NCBI GenBank assembly: GCA_035533215.1
Contig: DATLUG010000031.1
Span: 1 to 64,000, forward strand
Length of the DNA: 64,000 nucleotides
Direction of reading: 5' to 3'
Source of the DNA: DAHUZL01 sp035533215
Lineage (GTDB): Bacteria > Chloroflexota > Dormibacteria > Aeolococcales > Bog-877
How positions within the stretch are numbered: position 1 is the stretch's first letter; each line of letters opens with the position of its first letter. This document shows, piece after piece, positions 42,424 to 50,529 of the stretch. Made by a program: the position numbers and the translations under genes. The notes beneath the pieces are model-generated. The model did no database searches and was not told the DNA's origin. It worked only from the letters and a program-made list of their open reading frames with translations.

Positions 42424-43678
42424 GAGCGGATCCGGTCCGGCCCGGCGGGTGGTGGTGACCGGGATGGGGGCGATCTCCCCGCTCGGCATCGGGGTGGAGG
42501 CGACCTGGTCGGGATTCCTGGCCGGCCGCAATGGCATCGACCGGATCCAGAGCTTCGACCCCGCGCCGTTCGCCTCGCAGATGGCTGGGGAGGTCCGCGG
42601 GTTCGACCCCCAGAGCTTCATGGAGCGCAAGCACGTCCAGCACACCGCCCGCTTCACCCAGTTCGCGCTCTTCGCCGCCCAGGAGGCCGTGGAGGCCTCC
42701 GGGCTGCCCATCACCGACGCCAACCGCCACGACGTCGGGGTGATCATCGGCTCCGGCATCGGCGGGCTCCAGGTGACCGAGGACGCCCACAGCACCCTCT
42801 TGGAGCGCGGACCGCGCCGGCTCAGCCCCTTCACCAGTCCGATGATCCTGATCGACATCGCCGCCGGTGAGATCTCGATGATGCTGGGGGTGGGCGGCCC
42901 CAACTTCGCCATGGTGTCGGCCTGTGCGTCCGGGGGTCATGCCATCGGCGAGGCGGCGGAGATCATCCGTCGTGGGGACGCGGTGGCCATGCTGGCCGGC
43001 AGCACCGAGTCCACCATCACGCCGCTGGCGGTCGGCACCTTCGCGGCGATGCGGGCCCTCTCCCAGCGCAACGACGACCCCCAGCACGCCAGCCGCCCGT
43101 TCGACCGGGACCGCGACGGGTTCGTGATCGCCGAGGGCTGCGCGGTGCTGGTGCTGGAGGACGAGGCCCACGCCCGTCGTCGGGGGGCGCCGATCCTGGC
43201 CGAGCTGGCGGGCCACGGAGCGACGGCGGACGCCCACCACCTCACCGCCCCCGATCCCAGCGGCGGCGGCGCCCACCGGGCGATGGCACGGGCGCTGGAG
43301 CGGGCGCGGGTGAGCGCCGACGAGATCGACTACATCAGCGCCCACGGGACCTCGACGCCGCTCAACGATGCCGTCGAGACCCTCGCCATCAAGCGGCTGC
43401 TGGGGGAGCGGGCGCCGAGGGTGCCGATCTCCTCGGTGAAGTCGATGATCGGGCACTCGCTCGGCGCGGCCGGCTCCTTGGAGGCGGTGGTGAGCGTGAG
43501 GGCGATCCAGGAGGGGCGGATCCCGCCGACGATCAACCTCGAGACGAAGGACCCCGCCTGCGACCTCGACTATGTCACCCAGGGCGCCCGCAGCCTCACG
43601 GTCGACGTGGTCCTCAGCAATTCGTTCGGCTTCGGCGGGCACAACTCGTGCCTCGCCTTCCGCCGCGCCCAGGCCTGA
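42416..43678 (+). CDS. fabF: beta-ketoacyl-ACP synthase II
   Basis: A 420-residue elongating condensing enzyme. The N-terminus is RRVVVTGMGAISPLGIG, the nucleophile is in VSACASGGHA, and the two catalytic His are in SAHGTSTPLND and MIGHSLGAAG. NSFGFGGHNSCLAFRRA is the conserved end. GTG 42416 is supported by GGGAGG seven bases upstream and overlaps the fabH stop. With accDA across the shared promoter region it makes a fatty-acid initiation/elongation cluster lacking acpP, fabD and fabG, which must be elsewhere. Confidence 0.95.
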   Translation: MAESGSGPARRVVVTGMGAISPLGIGVEATWSGFLAGRNGIDRIQSFDPAPFASQMAGEVRGFDPQSFMERKHVQHTARFTQFALFAAQEAVEASGLPITDANRHDVGVIIGSGIGGLQVTEDAHSTLLERGPRRLSPFTSPMILIDIAAGEISMMLGVGGPNFAMVSACASGGHAIGEAAEIIRRGDAVAMLAGSTESTITPLAVGTFAAMRALSQRNDDPQHASRPFDRDRDGFVIAEGCAVLVLEDEAHARRRGAPILAELAGHGATADAHHLTAPDPSGGGAHRAMARALERARVSADEIDYISAHGTSTPLNDAVETLAIKRLLGERAPRVPISSVKSMIGHSLGAAGSLEAVVSVRAIQEGRIPPTINLETKDPACDLDYVTQGARSLTVDVVLSNSFGFGGHNSCLAFRRAQA

Positions 43679-43782
43679 GCCGGACCCGACCCGCTCCGAC
43701 GGGCGGCGCCGCCCGTTCGCGGCCGGCCTCGACACCACCCAGCGCCTGTGGCACGCTGGGCCGGCATGCAGGAGGTCTGGCC

Positions 43783-44805
43783 ATGACGGACGACGCGCCC
43801 CTGGGCCTGGACGAGGTGCGGGGCCACGCCGAGCGGGTGCTGGAGCAGGTGGAGCGGGCGGTGGTGGGCAAGCGCGAGGTGCTGGAGCTGGTCCTGATCG
43901 GGCTGCTCGCCGATGGTCACGTCCTGCTGGAGGACTTTCCCGGGCTCGCCAAGACCCTGCTGGCGCGCTCCTTCGCCCAGGCGATGACCCTCCAGTTCGC
44001 CCGCATCCAGTTCACCCCCGACCTGATGCCCTCCGACATCACCGGGTCCACCATCTTCAACCAACGGACCGGAGACTTCGAGACCCGCCCGGGGCCGATC
44101 TTCGCCAACCTGGTCCTGGGGGATGAGATCAACCGCTCGCCGCCCAAGACCCAGGCCGCCCTGCTGGAGGCGATGCAGGAGCGTCAGGTCACGATCGAGG
44201 GCACGACCGCGCGCCTGCCGCGCCCGTTCCTGGTCCTCGCGACCCAGAACCCGATCGAGTACGAGGGGACCTATCCCCTCCCGGAGGCCCAGCTGGATCG
44301 CTTCCTGCTGCGCACCGCGGTCGGCTACCCCGAACGGGGGGACGAGGCCCGGATGCTGCAGGAGCGTCGGGCGCGGCGCCAGGACGAGGTTGCGCTGGAC
44401 GCGGTCCTGGACGGCCCCCAGCTGGTCGCCTGCCAGACGGCGGTGGAGGGGGTGACGGTGGCCGACGAGGTGGTGGGGTACGTGGTCGACCTGGTGCGGG
44501 CGACCCGGCAGAGCGCGCGGGTGCAGGTGGGGGCGAGCCCGCGCGGGAGTCTGGCCCTGCTCAAGCTGTCGCGGGCGCGGGCGGCGCTGCGGGGACGGGA
44601 CTTCGTGGTCCCCGACGACATCCAGGCGCTGGCCGCGCCGGCCCTCGCCCACCGGCTCACCCTGCGCCCCGAGCTGTGGGTGCAGCGGATCCGGGCCGAG
44701 GACGTGGTCCAGGAGTGCTGCGCCCAGGTGCCGGTGCCCCCCACCCTGCCCCCCGAGATGCTGCTGCCGGCCCAGGGCGGGTTCGACCCGACCGCCTCCG
44801 TGTGA
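43783..44805 (+). CDS. MoxR-family AAA+ ATPase
   Basis: A 340-residue AAA+ chaperone-like ATPase. The Walker A region is HVLLEDFPGLAKTLLAR, Walker B LGDEINRSPPKTQAALLEAMQE, with the sensor-1 stretch VLATQNPIEYEGTYPLPEAQLDRFL, all classic MoxR. A C-terminal lid domain follows (SPRGSLALLKLSRARAALRGRDFV). ATG 43783 is supported by GGAGG 8 bases upstream. MoxR proteins mature protein complexes together with vWA or DUF58 proteins, usually encoded next door. Here the following gene is an unrelated secreted protein on the other strand, so the usual partners are missing locally. Confidence 0.9.
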   Translation: MTDDAPLGLDEVRGHAERVLEQVERAVVGKREVLELVLIGLLADGHVLLEDFPGLAKTLLARSFAQAMTLQFARIQFTPDLMPSDITGSTIFNQRTGDFETRPGPIFANLVLGDEINRSPPKTQAALLEAMQERQVTIEGTTARLPRPFLVLATQNPIEYEGTYPLPEAQLDRFLLRTAVGYPERGDEARMLQERRARRQDEVALDAVLDGPQLVACQTAVEGVTVADEVVGYVVDLVRATRQSARVQVGASPRGSLALLKLSRARAALRGRDFVVPDDIQALAAPALAHRLTLRPELWVQRIRAEDVVQECCAQVPVPPTLPPEMLLPAQGGFDPTASV

Positions 44806-44834
44806 CCGGGATCCGGGCTCTGGGCTGCGCGATG

Positions 44835-44865
44835 GGGGGCGGCCGGCTCGAGGCCGGCCACCCCC
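44835..44865. terminator. stem-loop between convergent moxR and the Ig-like gene
   Basis: GGGGG-c-GGCCGGC (44835-44847), loop TCGAG, GCCGGCC-a-CCCCC (44853-44865): 12 base pairs with one mismatch. It sits midway between the two stops. No T-tract; probably terminates both transcripts. Confidence 0.5.
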
Positions 44866-44874
44866 GCCGCCGAC

Positions 44875-45500
44875 CTATCGTCCGACCAGCGCCACGACGT
44901 TGCTCGGCGGCGTGCCGTGACTCAGGTTGGGCGCGTCCCCGAAGGGGTACACCTGTCCGCCGGAGGTGGCGATCCAGTAGCCGCCGTCGTCGGCGGTGGC
45001 GGCCAGGCCCACCACGTTGTCGACGGTGGGTCCCTGGGTCGCCGGCGATCCCTCCTGGCGGGCTCGACCGTACGGGTAGACGTGGCCGTCACGGGTCACG
45101 ACCCAGTAGCCCTGCCCGCTGTGGAGGGTGCTGAGCCCGACCACGTCGGTGAGCCGGAGGTGCTGGCTGATCGGCGATCCCTCGAAGCTGGCATTGCCGA
45201 ACTGGTAGACGTGGCCACTGCCGGTGACCAGCCAGTAGCCGCGCCCGCTCGGGGTTGCGGTCATGGCGACCACGTCGGTGGCGTGGATGCGGCGACTGGG
45301 GAAGGAGCCGTAGAAGCCGGCGTTGCCGAACTGGAAGACGTGGCCGCTGCCGGTCGCGAGCCAGTAGCCGCTTCCGTTCGGGGTATCGGCCATGGCCACG
45401 ACGTCGCCGACGCGGATGTGGCGGCTGGGGAAGGAGCCGAAGAAGCCGGCGTTGCCGAACTGGACCACATGGCCATTGCCGGTCGCGAGCCAGTAGCCCC
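44875..45500 (-). repeat. five-fold GYW propeller-like repeat region
   Basis: Five consecutive units of about 42 residues. Units 1-3 share GYWLATG/GYWLVTG, GHV-QFGNA-F-GS, then a variable stretch and DVVAM or DVVGL. Units 4-5 are more diverged (GYWVVTRDGHVYPYG and GYWIATSGGQVYPFG). This short-repeat type is common in actinobacterial secreted proteins. At DNA level units 1 and 2 are the most alike, consistent with recent duplication. Confidence 0.8.
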
Positions 45501-46857
45501 CAGGACCCGGGACCGGGCTGCTCTGGACGATCGTGAAGACGGCCGCGCGCTGCCGATCGGCCTCGGTGGCGGTGAGCTGGCACGAGCCGGCGCTGCCCGC
45601 GGCCGTGTAGACGGTGGAGGCCTGACCCTTGCCGTTGGTGGGAGCCGACGCGGGCGAGAGCGACCCGCAGGTGCCCCCGCTCAGACGGAAGGACACGGTG
45701 TCGCCGCTGACGGCTCCAGCCGGGCCGGCAACCGTCGCGGTCACGGCCGCGGTGGAGTGGCCGTCGGGCGGCAGCGTCGCGGGATTGGACGTGAGCGAGA
45801 TCGCGAACGCGCCCGCTGACTGGGTCAGGGTGGTGGTGCCGGAGCTGTGCTGGGACGCCTCGCTGGCGGTGACGACGCAGCGCTCCGCCACCGAGGACGC
45901 GGTGTAGGTGGTGCGGGCTCGACCGAGGCGTCCGGTGCTGGCGGACGTCGGGGAGACGGTGCCGCAGCTGGACGGGGCGACGGTGAAGGTGACGATGTCA
46001 CCGACGACCGCGCGACCGCCGGCGATGACGGTGGCGGTCACGGCCGACGTCGCCCGCCCGTTGGTCGGCAGGGTCGACGGGCTGGCCACCACTGTGACCA
46101 CCGCCCGAGCGGACTGGTAGATGGTGACGGACCCCGATCCCCCGGCGGTGGCGTCGGTGGCGGTGACCGTGCAGGTGGCTGCGGTGCTCGAGGCGGTGTA
46201 GGTGGTCTTGGCCTGACCGGCACTGTCGGTGTTGACGCTCCGCGAGAGCAGCGCGCCGCAGGCGGCGGGACTGGTCACGAAGTCGACGGTGTCGCCCCGA
46301 ACCGGGCCGCCGGAGCCGGTGACCGTGGCCGTGACCACGGTCGTCGACGTGCCGTCGGGCGGGAGGGTCGACCGCGCCGTGGTCACGGTGACCCGGTTGC
46401 CGGTCTGGCCGATGGTGACGGCATCGGCGGCACCGGTGGCCGACTCCGTCGCGGTGACGGTGCAGGTTCCGGTCACGGTGGCGGCGGTGTAGGTGGTGGC
46501 GGCCTCTCCCGCGGCACTGCCAGAGGTGCCAGTCTTGGCACTGGACGGCGACACGGAGCCGCAGGCGGCGACGCCCCTGGGGGTGGTGAACGTGACGGTG
46601 TCGCCCCCGACGCGGGTGCCGCTGCTGTCGGTCACGGTGGCCGTGACCTTGGCGGTGGCGGTGCCGTTGGCCACGAGGCTGCCGGGGGCGGCTGTCACCG
46701 TCACGGTGTTGGCACCGGCGGCGCTTGCCACCGTGCCGGGGCCGGCGAGGAGCCCGACGAGTGCGACCACAACGGTCGCGGATGGAAGGAGCAGGAGCCG
46801 CCAGCGCGACAGCTGGACTCGGCCGTGGTCAGCGTTTGGTCGCCATTGGGACATCAT
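44875..46857 (-). CDS. secreted protein with four Ig-like (Big_1) repeats and five propeller-like repeats
   Basis: A 660-residue surface or secreted protein. A basic N-terminus and hydrophobic segment (LLLLPSATVVVALVGLLAG) end near SAAGA, a signal-peptide pattern. Four tandem Ig-like domains of about 95 residues follow, each with a strand like GDTVTFT, a Cys near the middle (CGSVSP or similar), TTYTASS and CTVTATE, so each has a probable disulphide. Five C-terminal repeats of about 42 residues start GYWLATG and carry HV-QFGNA. ATG 46857 and ATG 46854 both lie behind GAGGAGG; the latter has better spacing. A role in adhesion or as a cell-wall-associated sensor is inference. No anchor motif (LPxTG) is seen. 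Confidence 0.85.
   Translation of the reverse strand: MMSQWRPNADHGRVQLSRWRLLLLPSATVVVALVGLLAGPGTVASAAGANTVTVTAAPGSLVANGTATAKVTATVTDSSGTRVGGDTVTFTTPRGVAACGSVSPSSAKTGTSGSAAGEAATTYTAATVTGTCTVTATESATGAADAVTIGQTGNRVTVTTARSTLPPDGTSTTVVTATVTGSGGPVRGDTVDFVTSPAACGALLSRSVNTDSAGQAKTTYTASSTAATCTVTATDATAGGSGSVTIYQSARAVVTVVASPSTLPTNGRATSAVTATVIAGGRAVVGDIVTFTVAPSSCGTVSPTSASTGRLGRARTTYTASSVAERCVVTASEASQHSSGTTTLTQSAGAFAISLTSNPATLPPDGHSTAAVTATVAGPAGAVSGDTVSFRLSGGTCGSLSPASAPTNGKGQASTVYTAAGSAGSCQLTATEADRQRAAVFTIVQSSPVPGPGGYWLATGNGHVVQFGNAGFFGSFPSRHIRVGDVVAMADTPNGSGYWLATGSGHVFQFGNAGFYGSFPSRRIHATDVVAMTATPSGRGYWLVTGSGHVYQFGNASFEGSPISQHLRLTDVVGLSTLHSGQGYWVVTRDGHVYPYGRARQEGSPATQGPTVDNVVGLAATADDGGYWIATSGGQVYPFGDAPNLSHGTPPSNVVALVGR
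45510..46720 (-). repeat. four tandem Ig-like domain repeats
   Basis: Four units of roughly 95 codons, each containing a run like GDTVTF, a central Cys-Gly pair, a T-TYTA strand and a Cys before TVTATE. Sequence identity between units looks moderate, so these are ancient duplications and not recent slippage. Confidence 0.75.
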
Positions 46858-47590
46858 CGACCTCCTCACGCTCGCCGACACGCGCTCGGCAGCGCCGGGG
46901 CGCCCGGGTACACCCGCCGCGGCGAAGGGGCGCACTCCGAGGCACCACAGCAGCGTCCGGATGTGGCGCAGTCGTCTGAAATGGAGCGACGCACGGTGCA
47001 TGGAAGCCCCGGGTGACCGACGACTCCGCAACCCAGGATAGCACGGCTGCCGAACGGGAACCTGAGAGCAGGCTGAGAGCGGACCGTGCAGCAACGTGCG
47101 CGAATCGGCCAATGGAGGCTCGCCGAGCAACGGCAGCGCCGGTGCGACGCAGTCGCCCGGCAAGCGCCCGCGCGTTGTCCGATCGCCGCCGCCGCCGCTG
47201 ACGTCGCCACTCCGATGGCGGCCCACCTGCCGCCCAGGGGCGGCGTTTGGTCCACCTCAGTCGCGGTCAACCTGGCGGATGGTCTCGTCTTCGCCACCAC
47301 GCGCGTCCGTCGGATCAAGCGCAGTGAGCTGAGCCGAGCGCTCAGCGCGCTCTTGCTCGCGACGTGGCTCCGAAGCGGTCGGCGCAGAGGCATCCGCGCA
47401 TGACCGTCGCGCACCAATGAGGCGGCGCTTCCCCCGACGCGTGCGGTGCGGCGGTGGTGCACGACCTTCCTGAGCGTGAGCACGTCGTGGGAAAGGTCGT
47501 TGACCGCCCTGCGGACCGAGGGGGAGTGCTCCTGACCGTCCGGTCTGACGCTGGACGTCGAGCCGCCCCATGTCCTGGCTGAGGTGATGG
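46858..47590. other. about 730 bases with no supported gene
   Basis: Frames are open on several strands but their translations are Arg-rich and lack motifs. The right end merges with the degenerate integrase relic. The left 100 bases must contain the promoter of the Ig-like gene; a weak -10 like TATCCT is visible on the minus strand near 47036-47041, with no clear -35. Confidence 0.4.
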
Positions 47591-47976
47591 CCCACCGCGA
47601 AGAGAGGGGCCCGGTGCCGCTTCCGCACGAGTCGCCGCCACCTGAAGGCGCCGGCCGATCGCCGTGACCCCCACCCCCTGCCCGGCGCCGCCGGATCTGC
47701 GCCCACGCGTCCGGCACCTCCCCCCCGGCCGATCGCCGGTAAGGGAACCAGGGTCGCCCGCAGGGCCCACAAGGGGCCGCTTTCAGCCGATGTTGACGGT
47801 CTGGAACTCGCGCCGGGGACCGCGGCGACCCTGGCGGCCGCCTCGACGCGGGTCCTGGCGTCCCGGTCGACGCGTCGGCCGGTCGGCTCCGTGACCTGCG
47901 CGACCCACCGTCCGTGGGTGCGCGGATACACGCTCCCCTCGCGGTTCCCCGACTGCCGGCCGCCGTCCGCCGGCAT
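47590..47976 (-). pseudogene. N-terminal relic of a tyrosine integrase
   Basis: From ATG 47976 the frame reads NREGSVYPRTHGRWVAQVT and then EPTGRRVDRDARTRVEAAAR, closely following the arm-binding N-terminal domain of phage/ICE integrases (GEGSIY-R-DGRW-A-VT then A-T-KEAEA). After about 45 residues the homology is lost, the expected core-binding and catalytic R-H-R-Y domains are not found in any frame downstream, and several frames carry only shadow-like sequence. It lies 100 bases from the 3' end of a tRNA-Lys gene and points away from it, the standard place for an integrase. It is probably the scar of an excised or decayed element. Confidence 0.5.
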
Positions 47977-48065
47977 GCGGCAGGATCCAGCGTCGTCCGT
48001 CCGCGACTGCTGTCATCGGGTGGCCAACCTGAGCGCGCCATGTCGATCAGCCTGGCGATTGGACT

Positions 48066-48093
48066 CGAGACCTGGTGCCCGCACCAGGTCTCG
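48066..48093. repeat. perfect inverted repeat overlapping the tRNA-Lys 3' end
   Basis: CGAGACCTGGTGC (48066-48078), two bases CC, then GCACCAGGTCTCG (48081-48093). The right arm is the T-arm/acceptor side of the tRNA-Lys gene, and the left arm begins at its CCA end and runs into flanking DNA. In the transcript the trailer could pair with the tRNA T-arm. It may be a scar of element integration or a 3'-end processing/termination hairpin. Confidence 0.75.
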
Positions 48094-48148
48094 AACCTGG
48101 AACCTTGGGATTAAGAGTCCCCTGCTCTACCAATTGAGCTATGCGGGC
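48073..48148 (-). tRNA. tRNA-Lys (anticodon CTT), CCA encoded
   Basis: On the minus strand from 48148: acceptor GCCCGCA pairs with TGCGGGC (7 bp). The D-arm contains AGCTCAATTGGTAGAGC, the anticodon stem GGGGA/TCCC has loop CTCTTAA (anticodon CTT, lysine AAG), and the T-arm is CCAGG-TTCGAGA-CCTGG. The discriminator A and CCA are genome-encoded. All standard features are present. A hairpin partner just outside the 3' end could compete with the T-arm. The relic integrase starts about 100 bases beyond the 3' end. Confidence 0.95.
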
Positions 48149-48325
48149 CGGCCCCACATGCCGGCCGGCCCGGGCCAGGAGGGGCGTACGGCATTCTAAG
48201 ACGCGGCGAGGTGGGGCGTCGCCACGACACGCCCGGTCGTCTCTCGGACCGAGCCGGACGACTGGGGTCCGATTCCCCTGACCCCAGGGAGCCCGACCTC
48301 CTCGGACCGCGGGGGTCCGGGGCTT

Positions 48326-49597
48326 CTAGGTGCCCGGCGGCACCAGAAGGCTCAACCGGAACGTCGAGCCCATGCCGGGGCGGCTCTCCACGGTCAGCGT
48401 CCCACCGTGGGATCGGGCGATCCGGTGGGCGAGGGCCAGCCCGAGGCCGCTCCCCGAGATCGGGGCGGCTCCCGGGAGGCGCACAAAGGGCTCGAAGATG
48501 CGTCGCTGGTCGCCGAGGGCGATTCCCGGGCCCCGATCGGTCACCTCCAGATTGACCAGGCTGCCCGCCCGACGCACACCGACCGTCACCGGCCCAGTCG
48601 TGGGCGCGTACTTGAGGGCGTTGTCGATGAGGTTCCCCAGGGCGCGGGTGATCAGCGGCTCGTCGAGGCTGAGTCGGGGGATCGGGGGCGGCCCGGAGTC
48701 GACGCCGATCTCAAGCGTGATCCCGCGAGCTCCCGCCAGGGCCCCGTAGGTCTCACCCACCTCCCGCACCAGCCGCACCACGTCGACCGGGGTCTGGTGG
48801 ACGACGACCTCGCGCGGGTCGTCGAGATGGAGCAGGTCGACGAGGTCCCGCACCACCGCGCTGATGTGACGGATCGACCACGCTGCCCGATCGACCGCCG
48901 GGCCGAACTCGGGGTCGTGCGGCACCTGGTACTGGGTCAGGACCTCCACCGCCTGCTGGGCGTGGAAGAGAGGACTCTTGAGCTCGTGCGAGAGGGTCGC
49001 GATAAGCTCGCGGGCCGACCCCATCGTCCCGATCGGGCCAGGGTCGCGGAGCACGAGGGCGCAGGCATGGATCGGGCTTCCGAGCGCTACCGCGCGGACC
49101 AGGGGACGCCACCGGCCGCCAGCAGGCTCGCCGGCGCTCGGATCGGAGGTGGGGCGGTCTGCCGGCGCGTCCCCGGCAACCTCCTCGGGGGCGGGAGCGG
49201 CGAAGCGCGCGGGCGCCTCCGGCCCGGGCGGCCGCTCGACCCGGGCCGGTCGCGCGCGGCGGCGCAGCGGACCGCGCACCTGATCGCGGGTGTCGAGCTC
49301 GACCATTCCAATTGCGCGGTCGCTCCCCCGAAGCCCATCGCGGGCCAGCCGAACGAGGCCCGGGACCCTGAGGTGACCTGACGGGTCGCACAGGACGCTC
49401 AGCGGCATCCGCCGCGCCAGCGCCGGATTGCAGCTCAGGACGCGCAGCGAAGGGTCCAGCAGCAGGACACCGTCGTCAAGGGCGGCGACCAGTCCGACCG
49501 ACAGAGCGCCCAGTCGCCGGTGACCAGCCGAGGGTTCGGCCACGTTCGATCCGTCGAGCGGCGGCCGGGACTGGGCGCCCGAGGGCTGGGTGATCAC
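48326..49597 (-). CDS. sensor histidine kinase
   Basis: A 423-residue kinase with no obvious membrane segment. The N-terminus has a PAS-like stretch (LVAALDDGVLLLDPSLRVLSCNPALARRM), followed by a long Pro/Arg-rich linker. The phosphoacceptor His204 lies in LIATLSHELKSPL. The ATP-binding domain has N box NLIDNALKYAPTT, G1 DRGPGIA, F box IFEPFVR and G2 GSGLGLALA. It is encoded immediately after its response regulator (GTGA overlap), so the pair acts as one two-component system. It is likely soluble and may sense a cytoplasmic signal via PAS. The output is the downstream regulator. Confidence 0.92.
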   Translation of the reverse strand: MITQPSGAQSRPPLDGSNVAEPSAGHRRLGALSVGLVAALDDGVLLLDPSLRVLSCNPALARRMPLSVLCDPSGHLRVPGLVRLARDGLRGSDRAIGMVELDTRDQVRGPLRRRARPARVERPPGPEAPARFAAPAPEEVAGDAPADRPTSDPSAGEPAGGRWRPLVRAVALGSPIHACALVLRDPGPIGTMGSARELIATLSHELKSPLFHAQQAVEVLTQYQVPHDPEFGPAVDRAAWSIRHISAVVRDLVDLLHLDDPREVVVHQTPVDVVRLVREVGETYGALAGARGITLEIGVDSGPPPIPRLSLDEPLITRALGNLIDNALKYAPTTGPVTVGVRRAGSLVNLEVTDRGPGIALGDQRRIFEPFVRLPGAAPISGSGLGLALAHRIARSHGGTLTVESRPGMGSTFRLSLLVPPGT

Positions 49598-50286
49598 GTC
49601 ACCACCTCGAACTTGTATCCGATCCCGCGAACGGTGTGGATGAAGCGCGGTGCTCCGGGCGGCTCACCGAGAAGGCGGCGCAGCTCGGCCACGGCATTGT
49701 CCACTGCTCGGTTGTAGACGTCGGAGTCCACCCCCCACACCTGATACACGATCTGTTCCTTGCGGAGCACCTGCCCCGGTTGCCCGGCGAGGAGGTGGAG
49801 AAGTAGGAAGAGACGTCGCGGAAGGGCCACCGGGTGCCCGTCCACGACGCAGGTCCAGCTCCCGGAGTCGATGGTGAGTCCCGGATGGTCGAAGCGGGTG
49901 GGTCGACCACCCTGCCGCTGAAGGAGCCGACGGACGGCCGCTCGGAGGATGCCGGGATCCTCCGACTTGTCGACGTATATGTCGACTCCAGCGTCGTACC
50001 CAGCCATCCGATCGATGGCGTCACCCCGCGCGCTCAACATCACGACCGGAACCGTGCTCCCCTGCTGGCGGAGGCGGCGGACCATCTCCAAGCCGCTCAG
50101 GGTGGGCATCGCCCAGTCCACCACCAGACAGTCGGGCTGCGAGGCGGTCATCGCGGCGAGGGCATCGGACCCGCTCTGCACGCCCTTGACGGCGTAGCCC
50201 TCGGGCCGGAGCAGCGCGGCCACGGTCTCGGCGACCCGAGGATCGTCGTCGACGACGAGGACCAGTGGCACTGGGATCCGGGGCAC
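49594..50286 (-). CDS. OmpR-family response regulator
   Basis: A 230-residue regulator. The receiver domain has the acidic pocket VDDDPR and phosphoacceptor Asp57 (LVVDWAMP), with Lys107 (VDKSED) and the usual switch Ser near MLSARGD. The C-terminal winged helix is PRRLFLLLHLLAG...VWG...DNAVAELRRLLG...IHTVRGIGYKFEV, the standard OmpR/PhoB fold. GTG 50286 is chosen because AGGAGAGG lies just upstream. It is transcribed first, with the histidine kinase following. It is divergent from the ECF sigma factor gene across about 240 bases holding a 15-bp-arm palindrome. Confidence 0.93.
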   Translation of the reverse strand: MPRIPVPLVLVVDDDPRVAETVAALLRPEGYAVKGVQSGSDALAAMTASQPDCLVVDWAMPTLSGLEMVRRLRQQGSTVPVVMLSARGDAIDRMAGYDAGVDIYVDKSEDPGILRAAVRRLLQRQGGRPTRFDHPGLTIDSGSWTCVVDGHPVALPRRLFLLLHLLAGQPGQVLRKEQIVYQVWGVDSDVYNRAVDNAVAELRRLLGEPPGAPRFIHTVRGIGYKFEVVT

Positions 50287-50346
50287 GTCCTCTCCTGCGC
50301 CTGCCTTCGGGCCGGGGCCCCGGGTAGGCGGCCCCAGGGTACGGCA

Positions 50347-50381
50347 GCCGCCGGACTGCACAAACCGTGCAGTCCGGCGGC
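50347..50381. repeat. palindrome with 15-bp perfect arms in the regulator / sigma intergenic region
   Basis: GCCGCCGGACTGCAC (50347-50361), spacer AAACC, GTGCAGTCCGGCGGC (50367-50381). It lies 61 bases upstream of the response-regulator start and about 150 bases upstream of the sigma-factor start. It could be an operator for a dimeric regulator shared by both transcripts, a leader hairpin for either, or a terminator of the region to the right. Confidence 0.7.
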
Positions 50382-50529
50382 GGCGTCCGGGAGGGGCGGC
50401 GGACGAACCCGGGAGCGCCGGCGGCGAGCTCGGGGACGCCGGCCCCGACTCACGGGCAAGACTCGTGCCCTGGGAAGGAGAGCCCGGCGGGCGGGGGCCG
50501 TCCTCCGGGCCAAGCAGGGAGGATCGGTT

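Noticed and set aside
40120..42912. 930-codon minus-strand frame covering accD and extending through fabH/fabF
   Set aside because: Only its last 297 codons (accD) are coding. The upstream part is a shadow of the plus-strand condensing-enzyme genes, which carry catalytic motifs.
44917..47016. Long plus-strand open frames opposite the Ig-like gene
   Set aside because: They translate to Gly/Val/Asp-rich repeats that mirror the real minus-strand repeats and have no signal or motif. The minus strand has a signal peptide and repeat domains.
47290..47590. Possible catalytic half of the integrase in alternative frames
   Set aside because: No R-H-R-Y motif order could be read in any frame between 47600 and 46900, so only the N-terminal relic is annotated.
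48149..48210. Promoter for the tRNA-Lys gene with TAGAAT near 48192-48197 (minus strand)
   Set aside because: The -10-like hexamer is acceptable but the 17-base-upstream position shows no -35 resemblance; too weak to list as a feature.
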